Shown here piece after piece: positions 60,401 through 64,000 of a DNA stretch of 64,000 bases (the first letter of the stretch is position 1; the number at the start of each line of letters is the position of its first letter). Origin of the DNA: Epiperipatus broadwayi (lineage: Eukaryota > Onychophora > Udeonychophora > Euonychophora > Peripatidae). The notes under the pieces were generated by a model. It had not been told where the DNA came from, made no database searches, and was given only the letters and a program-made list of their open reading frames with translations. The position numbers and the translations under genes are program-made. The DNA is taken from assembly GCA_028023455.1 (NCBI GenBank), contig JAQFVV010012535.1, positions 1,798,001 through 1,862,000 of the forward strand, in the 5' to 3' direction.

Positions 60401-62941
60401 CTTTGGTACTGTTTAGCATGAAAAATTTCTCTAGCTGCATTACATGTAACAGCCATTCCAATGTGTTACTGACATCAAATTCTGCTATGCTATTTTGACT
60501 AAATGAATTCATTTTACTGACTACTGTTAACTTCCATCTGTCTGCCAAGTTCCACTGACTGACCCTGGCTTACTAACGATTTTAAACTCTCCCTTTTCCC
60601 TAATAAATGACTGCACCACTAATTTGCTGTGTCCCCAACTATGATTGGGCGGCCAGAAAACTTGAATACACAATTGACATTAACAGATAACAACATATGT
60701 AATAGTATTAAAACAAATTATTAGCAATTAAAACAGTCAACTAATTAAATCTTCAATATGCATATACATCTATCTACACTTACGCAAGCATAACTCATCA
60801 AGTCAAAAAAACGATTAATTGAATAAAAATGTTCACACAGTTTAGGTAAACGAATGGGGTACTTTACCTTCACTATACAGTCGCTATCTTTTAAAATACA
60901 AAACTCTCAGTAAGCCTCTTGAGGCATTTTACAAAATAATAATAAGACCAGGATGCTCTGCTAAAATCCTAATTGGCTTGGTTCTTTACAGGAGCTGAGA
61001 TCCTGGGAATGTAGTCCATCAATGATGATCTTTACTGCAACTTCTGCATGGAATCAGAACAGCAGACAGCCACCAAGAGCCCTCAGTCCTTTCTTCTCTA
61101 GTTTTATATGGAGCAAACATTCAAATATATCAGTAACCATAATTCTAAGCAAGAATCCTAAAGAATCAATTAAATCAACTTGCAATCGAATACACTACCT
61201 TATCAGTGCCAATCTATTTTTATTCCTTGAATGGATTTATATTTTTAACACTATATATTTGATAAGCTTTAAAATTACACCTTTACCCTTCTTAGCAATG
61301 GCAATTGGTTCTCCTGAATTCATTGTTAAGCAAGAATATCGTATACAGAATACGTATTTATAATGGGTATCTATGGGAAAAAAATTGATCGGTTTCTAAA
61401 GCTAAAAAATTATACTAACTTGGGAATAAAGTACATATTAAAAAAATTATTTATCAAATGCAGTGTACGTGTAAACTGAACAGTATCTAAAAAGAAAAGT
61501 TTTATATTATTAAGAAAAAAAATGCATATTTTCTCTTTTTAAAAAGTACAGTACAGCAAAAAGAAAGAGAAAGTGAAACTAAATTTTAATTTAAGTTTTT
61601 ATATTCTTCTGCAGAAGTTTTTCATCGTAATGAGAAAAAAAATCCATACTGAAGTGCATTTTTAAAAAAAAAAATCACTTATTCTAGCTTCATTATCTGT
61701 GTAAATAGTGCATATATATATATTAGTACATATTACTACACATTTATATTTATTACTTATGTGAAATTATTAAAATTAAAAAACAATGTTTAATTATAAA
61801 TTATTTAATTGAACATAAAGACTTCTTACTGTACACCAGAGTAACAAAACGCGTATGTGTATCGTAAATCAGTCAACTTTAGAAAAAAAAAATTCAACTT
61901 ATTTTAAAAGAAAAAAAAATCTAACTGTACTAATTTTCTAAAACATATGTTAAGTTTATTTTTCTTTTATTATTTTTTTCTATAAGTTGATTGTTTTTTG
62001 GGTAAAATGACTTTAAAATACCTATTCTCTGACATCATTAGTGACGCAAAATTCAAAATGTGCCAAAAAATTAAAAAAAAATTTTTTTTCTCGATCGTTA
62101 TATTGAATAATCGATTGTAAATCAAAGTAGTGGGTACAAATGATGATGATCACTATTGTGAAATATCGCTAAGTAGCCACTCGCTAATTGTATATATATA
62201 TTGTATTTATTTATATTTGTGCAAATATAAGAAGAGGAAATACTAATTTTTTTTTTATAAGCAAAAATTTTCATTACTTTTGAGATATGAGGTTAGATGC
62301 TTGCTCAATTAGGATATAAACTGAATTTTCCATTATTGGTTGGGGTTTTTTTTTTTGATTTAAAGTTTTTATTTTCAAAATAAATATGAAAATTCATCCT
62401 AATGTCTAAATTTTACATAAGATTTACCATATATCTATAACTTTTATTGAATAGTATAATTCTGAATAAATCTTAGTATAACTTCAATTTTTGCTTTTAT
62501 TAACCTCAGACATTTGCTCAAGGACAATGTCACTCCAAATTTTTTTTTTGGAATTTCTTTATTTCTTGTTTTAGTTTTACATTTTACTGGCATTATTTTT
62601 CTGTTAAAGGATGTTGTAGAGGTTTTTGATTTATTTTAAAAATTGTTTTACTTTTATCATATATGAATATGATAGTGTGTGTGTGTTTTAAGTATATTTA
62701 CTTTTTTTTTTAAGGATTTGTTGGCCAGACATTTTCAAACTCTTCTACTCCTCCAGTGCTTTCAACTGCTTTTAATTATCCTGCTCTTGATTCAGTTGGT
62801 ACAAAACTTTTAATGGATGAAAGTATTACTGAAACACGAATTGCTGAAAGAACTAAAAAAGGAGCAATTGATCCTGAAGACAAAGATTTTGCCTTAGGAA
62901 GATGGTTGTATGATACACCCGGAACTGTTTGCTCAGGCCAG
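38327..62941 (+). CDS. NOA1: NOA1, mitochondrial circularly permuted GTPase (5' four exons; 3' end outside window)
   Basis: Exons are 38327-39455, 47718-47846, 47983-48150 and 62715-62941. Introns are 8262, 136 and 14564 bp, GT-AG, with phases that join to one open frame of 551 codons. NOA1 belongs to the YqeH/RIF1 family, with GTPase motifs in permuted order G4-G5-G1-G2-G3. It acts in mitochondria in ribosome small-subunit function and protein synthesis. Seen in order: an N-terminal targeting-like region; a Cys cluster, PCHGCGALLHC ... DCQKC (about 208-250); VVVVGNKFDL (G4, about 308-317); SAKTGYG (G5, about 359); GSINAGKTS (G1) in exon 2; WPGTT (G2) across exons 2-3; YDTPG (G3) in exon 4. 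The last coding exon(s), expected to begin in phase 0, lie beyond 64000. The start is the ATG opening the long frame at 38327. Confidence 0.95.
39700..42340 (-). pseudogene. RTE-type LINE, longest copy (C), in NOA1 intron 1
   Basis: On the minus strand several domains survive in broken frames. Endonuclease text includes VYAPINPHCDEEIEF (plus about 41960-42000). The RT start has EVRYTIKPIKKGDTPKNAGI (about 41080-41020). RT domain 2 has ELPLCFGFVVYEKTFNS (about 40700-40650), close to the family's FVDYEKAFDSI. The C-terminal block overlaps copies A and B. Stops and frameshifts separate them all. It lies antisense to NOA1. This order (endonuclease, then RT) and length fit a nearly full-length but long-dead RTE element. 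Confidence 0.8.
42341..44074 (+). other. NOA1 intron 1, AT-rich, nothing recognised
   Basis: No exon, RNA gene or defined repeat is supported in this stretch. Confidence 0.45.
44075..44165. repeat. Solo arm of the 44.5-kb palindromic MITE
   Basis: TAGAGGGATTTGAACTTAGG and then TTTTTCAGTCTATAT, CATCTCAAA-like and ACATGACCACATACT blocks match one arm of the palindrome at 44522-44815 in the same order. Only a single arm is present. Confidence 0.6.
44522..44815. mobile_element. Palindromic MITE in NOA1 intron 1
   Basis: Arms of about 125 bp mirror one another. TAATTAG...GTACTGAATGTTTC pairs with GAAACATTCAGTAC...CTAATTA, TTATATAAGTAAATAGA pairs with its complement, and TATTCGTTCTCCACTCCAT pairs with ATGGAGTGGAGGACGAATA. 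A short asymmetric loop separates the arms. There is no coding content, and the transposase source is unknown. Confidence 0.8.
44940..45790 (+). pseudogene. Decayed LINE reverse transcriptase in NOA1 intron 1
   Basis: The plus-strand frame at 45384-45575 reads LLNIVKAITIVNKNRLWGNL and then CGINLGFLRIKDLY. This matches the RT palm region of LINEs (…DFRKAFDsVnR..LW..L...GI....L..I..LY). Shortly after, KQKCPLSSLLLN stands for the QGCPLSPLLFN box at about 45615-45645. The catalytic FADD box is not visible. The clade cannot be fixed. It is in sense orientation with NOA1 but has no exon-like boundaries. Confidence 0.65.
46040..46560 (+). other. Unassigned higher-complexity block in NOA1 intron 1
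   Basis: This about 500-bp stretch has far fewer homopolymers and more C/G than its surroundings (for example CAGCCCATACCGAAGGTATC, GTCATGGCAGAATCCTAGC). No frame is open for long on either strand and no terminal repeats are seen. It may be an unrecognised repeat or a decayed element. I cannot name it. Confidence 0.4.
47718..47846 (+). CDS. NOA1: NOA1 exon 2 (P-loop)
   Basis: 129 bases between acceptor TTTCAG and donor GTAATA. It encodes GDIYMVGSINAGKTSLFN, including the Walker A loop, through SIWPG. Confidence 0.94.
47983..48150 (+). CDS. NOA1: NOA1 exon 3
   Basis: 168 bases after acceptor TGTTAG, ending CCTACAG before GTAGGA. It encodes GTTVDLIRFPLLKPSPYR (G2 threonines) and then a basic, arginine-rich helix. 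The family has a variable linker here. Confidence 0.93.
48459..49418. mobile_element. Nested palindromic MITEs in NOA1 intron 3
   Basis: An outer palindrome has arms 48459-48718 and 49093-49418. Landmarks are AATAAAGAAGTCTGAATTTC paired with GAAATTCAGACTTCTTTATT, and CAACACAACCA paired with TTGGTTGTGCTG. An inner palindrome of the same family (48719-49092) sits at its centre, starting TATAAGAAATAGACCCAGTG and ending in its complement. The end word is repeated inverted at 49031-49092 and 49357-49418. An unusual GC block, GGGGGCGGGGC, lies at about 49343-49353. The arrangement is explained by a copy transposing into the axis of another. Confidence 0.75.
49452..52065. mobile_element. 2.6-kb TG...CA element in NOA1 intron 3, unclassified
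   Basis: It begins TGTAACGGTCAG after a TA tract and ends CTTACTGTTTCA before another TA tract. The 12-base ends are imperfect inverted repeats (9 of 12). The right end is fixed by a second copy at the left edge of the window. A hairpin of AAGATTCG and CGAATCTT lies just inside the right end. The body is less AT-rich than its surroundings but no long frame or RT/integrase motif is seen. A long solo LTR (TG...CA ends) or a non-autonomous DNA element are both possible. Target duplication cannot be resolved in the TA tract. Confidence 0.6.
52066..54099 (+). other. NOA1 intron 3, AT-rich, nothing recognised
   Basis: No exon or known element is supported. The frames at 52502-52729 and 52828-53031 lie in a slightly more complex block (52480-53040) but match no family I recognise. 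Confidence 0.4.
54100..54777 (+). repeat. tRNA-like-containing repeat, copy 1
   Basis: This matches 63277-64000 in inverted orientation: end word CCCCATCCCATTACA here versus TGTCACGGGATGGGG there, then CAGACCAACT/AGTTGGCC-type, TTTAAATAATTGCCCAAG, GCACTTAA and ATGCTGGGACATTAAAACATG blocks. Within it 54287-54346 reads like a tRNA-derived SINE head: AGTGGTTAGAGCATTGATGA, then a GATGATCATC stem and TTTTAATGTCCC at the B-box place. No coding region. It ends at a TA tract at 54778. Confidence 0.7.
55650..56129 (-). repeat. 3' LTR of the Ty3/Gypsy element
   Basis: Begins (plus strand) TGCTGTGTCCCC and runs to about CTCTAGCTCTATAGACT. It shares with the other LTR TAGCAATTAAAA, AACTCATCAAGTCAAAAAAACG, AATGGGGTACTTTA, CAGAACAGCAGACAGC and CTCAGTCCTTTCTTCTCTAG. 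A purine-rich run on the minus strand (complement of CTCCCCTCTTCTG) lies next to it, where a polypurine tract is expected. Confidence 0.85.
57130..57688 (-). pseudogene. Integrase remnant (Ty3/Gypsy)
   Basis: The minus frame at 57688-57383 reads VLKLIREGHPR, then YIWWSKITSEIKKYIKKC (zinc-binding region) and WQKMHIDHTDPI with the first catalytic Asp. After one stop it continues through IMSDNGARFIAQEM (second Asp) and PLYYPGSNGHAEKAIQIIK (catalytic Glu). All three acidic residues of the DDE core are still encoded although the frame is broken. No chromodomain is recognisable downstream. Confidence 0.85.
58640..59660 (-). pseudogene. Protease and reverse transcriptase remnant (Ty3/Gypsy)
   Basis: On the minus strand, a protease-like start at about 59640 has Asn in place of the catalytic Asp (NGSG) and is followed by PLYIIKGKISPILGRK. 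The RT then reads KPNGKIRLCSDYRVTV, YFAKLDLNFAFHRIQV (59161-58964), and after a break KLNAQKSEWHAKELVFLGNI (58833-58645). The Y-x-D-D box is degraded. Several stops interrupt it, so no enzyme can be made. RNase H text should lie between 57700 and 58640 but is not clear. Confidence 0.82.
59853..60548 (-). pseudogene. Gag remnant with CCHC zinc knuckle (Ty3/Gypsy)
   Basis: The frame at 60548-60222 resembles the Gypsy capsid N-terminal region (an LEWLLHVMQLEKFF helix, then KWKIVALICFAGKKV, then YEELTKRLNNHFSP). After frame breaks a nucleocapsid knuckle remains at 59894-59853: CFCCRKRDHMVKEC, which fits CX2CX4HX4C. In the intact family Gag forms the particle and packages RNA. Confidence 0.8.
60625..61112 (-). 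repeat. 5' LTR of the Ty3/Gypsy element
   Basis: Same sequence family as 55650-56129 with scattered substitutions and small indels. The element's first internal bases (minus strand, left of 60625) contain TGGTGCAGTCA five bases in, a possible tRNA primer site beginning with TGG, but I cannot match it to a tRNA. Confidence 0.85.
61119..62714 (+). other. End of NOA1 intron 3, AT-rich
   Basis: No gene or element is recognised. It contains long A and T runs and a TA tract. The 113-codon frame at 61022-61363 begins inside the LTR and is not a gene. The polypyrimidine run CTTTTTTTTTTAAG at the end is the exon 4 acceptor. Confidence 0.5.
62715..62941 (+). CDS. NOA1: NOA1 exon 4 (G3 motif)
   Basis: 227 bases after acceptor TTTAAG. 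It encodes GFVGQTFSN, a variable insert, and GRWLYDTPGTVCSGQ with the G3 DTPG box. Donor GTAATA follows CAG. The 14.6-kb intron before it is full of transposons but both splice sites look intact. Confidence 0.92.
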
Positions 62942-63276
62942 GTAATAACATTTTTTAAATTCTGTTTAGTTTAATGCAAGCCTGTTTAAAAAAGTAAAGT
63001 ATTTAAAAATTCATGTTAATAATTTCATAAGTGTCTTATATATATAAATAATATATTTTTCAGGTTCATCTGTGTATGATTTTTATTATAAATATGCCTA
63101 CATTTTGACTTGATCACACAAGCCATCAACTGGATGATGAATAGAATACTATAAAAATAGTTGTAAAGGCACTGTAAACATTGATTTATAACAATCATAC
63201 ATGAATGAATCTGAAAAATATATCATTTATATCTATAACCTATAAAAATCTTATATCTATGTATGCATATATATAT

Positions 63277-64000
63277 TGTCACGGGATGGGGGGGGGGATA
63301 GGAGTGGAAAACAAGTGGAAAGTCATCATCCACCCCAAGTAAATAAAATCAATAATTTTAATTTACAAGAAGTATAATATTTAAGGGGAACATGAGATCA
63401 GAGAATCTCTGAGATCATTGATGAGAGACCAGAAGAGCAACTAAAATAATTATACATCAATCATATATCAACCAGCATTATCAAAAAAAGTAATTATAAG
63501 TAAGTATGAGTCCTACTCAAATACCATTCATCATCATGAATGATCCACAATAAAATACAATAAAATCAGTACAACAAATCAACAGTCAATCATGTGTCTG
63601 GATTGGAAATGGGTCTTCTGTAGACCAGGCCAACTATTGAGCCTTTGCCATCTTGGGCAATTATTTAAAGATAATTTAGATGCACCACTTAAGTGCTCAT
63701 CCATCACAATACATAAGAATCAAACAATAATGCTGGGACATTAAAACATGCTGATCATCTTCAATGCTCAGGCCACTTGTATTGGCCAAGTATAAACTTA
63801 ACTCCTAATAAGGCTAAACTAAAATAAAAAAATAGTGCATGGGCTTTAAAGAGTATCCTCTTTTGCACCAACCAGTATGATGATTGATCATCTCTGGATG
63901 CCCCAAAAGCAATAATTACACCTCCCCATTTATATATTCATCCCATGCATGAATCTAGCTCAAAGAACATAAGCTCTATTACTGTATGAGACCAAGAGAT
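63277..64000 (-). repeat. tRNA-like-containing repeat, copy 2 (inverted, open at window end)
   Basis: It begins TGTCACGGGATGG followed by a G run right after a TA tract, and carries the complements of all blocks of copy 1 (54100-54777), including the tRNA-like portion at about 63730-63790. Matching continues through CATGCATGAATCTAGCTC and AAGAACAT near 63970, so the other end lies beyond the window. It sits in the NOA1 intron after exon 4. Confidence 0.7.

Larger units (their letters stand above)
55650..61112 (-). mobile_element. Ty3/Gypsy LTR retrotransposon, decayed, in NOA1 intron 3
   Basis: Two LTRs of about 480 bp bound gag, protease, reverse transcriptase and integrase remnants in the Gypsy order, read on the minus strand. 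The hexamer GCAAAC directly precedes the left LTR (55644-55649) and follows the right one (61113-61118), a plausible target duplication. The LTRs differ at many sites, and every ORF is broken by stops or frameshifts, so the copy is old and dead. It lies antisense to NOA1. Confidence 0.9.

Noticed and set aside
61022-61363. 113-codon frame as a gene near the 5' LTR
   Set aside because: It starts inside the LTR and runs through AT-rich flanking DNA; there is no motif.
1-64000. CRISPR arrays, operons, plasmid or phage features
   Set aside because: The DNA is eukaryotic (spliced genes, LINEs, LTR elements). No regularly spaced short repeats with unique spacers and no prokaryotic gene clusters were seen.

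Overview
The window is strongly AT-rich nuclear DNA from a multicellular animal. Genes are split by GT-AG introns from 80 bp to more than 14 kb, the proteins are metazoan nuclear-encoded ones, and most of the DNA is transposon-derived (Penelope-like, RTE-type LINE, Ty3/Gypsy, hAT-like and palindromic MITE families). Base composition and repeats suggest an invertebrate with a repeat-rich genome. I cannot name the phylum from the sequence alone.

Three protein-coding genes are supported. (1) NDOR1 (10901-12685, +) is a complete, intronless gene for the diflavin reductase of cytosolic Fe-S assembly. (2) MRPS18C (38049 down to 34256, -, five exons) encodes the mitochondrial small-subunit protein bS18m, 151 aa. 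(3) NOA1 (38327 to beyond the window, +, four exons seen up to 62941) encodes a circularly permuted mitochondrial GTPase of the YqeH family. MRPS18C and NOA1 are divergent, with 277 bp between their start codons, so they very likely share a promoter; both products serve mitochondrial small-subunit function or translation.

Layout: 1-10.6 kb is intergenic, with a repeat end at the left edge, a rearranged Penelope-like element at 5.8-7.0 kb, and a palindromic MITE family at 8.6-10.0 kb. NDOR1 lies at 10.9-12.7 kb. 12.7-34.2 kb is intergenic, holding a hAT-type element with 8-bp target duplication (15.86-16.65 kb), several palindromes, two RTE LINE copies (20.2-21.6 and 25.6-26.4 kb), a LINE endonuclease relic (23.6 kb), a tiny tRNA-derived retroposon with a perfect 14-bp target duplication (23.33-23.46 kb), a plus-strand LINE relic (28.7-30.3 kb) and a 1.1-kb TIR element (31.2-32.3 kb). 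34.2-38.0 kb is MRPS18C and 38.3-62.9 kb is NOA1. NOA1 intron 1 (8.3 kb) carries a third, longer RTE copy and a palindromic MITE. Intron 3 (14.6 kb) carries a nested palindrome, a 2.6-kb TG...CA element, a tRNA-like repeat and a decayed 5.5-kb Ty3/Gypsy retrotransposon on the minus strand. A second, inverted copy of the tRNA-like repeat runs off the right edge.

I found no prokaryotic-type operon, CRISPR array, rRNA or functional tRNA, and nothing I would call a new multi-gene system. The points most worth a second look are the shared NOA1/MRPS18C promoter, the intronless NDOR1, the inverted-arm Penelope copy with a 13-nt junction overlap, the minimal tRNA-like retroposon, and the palindromic and nested-palindrome repeat families.
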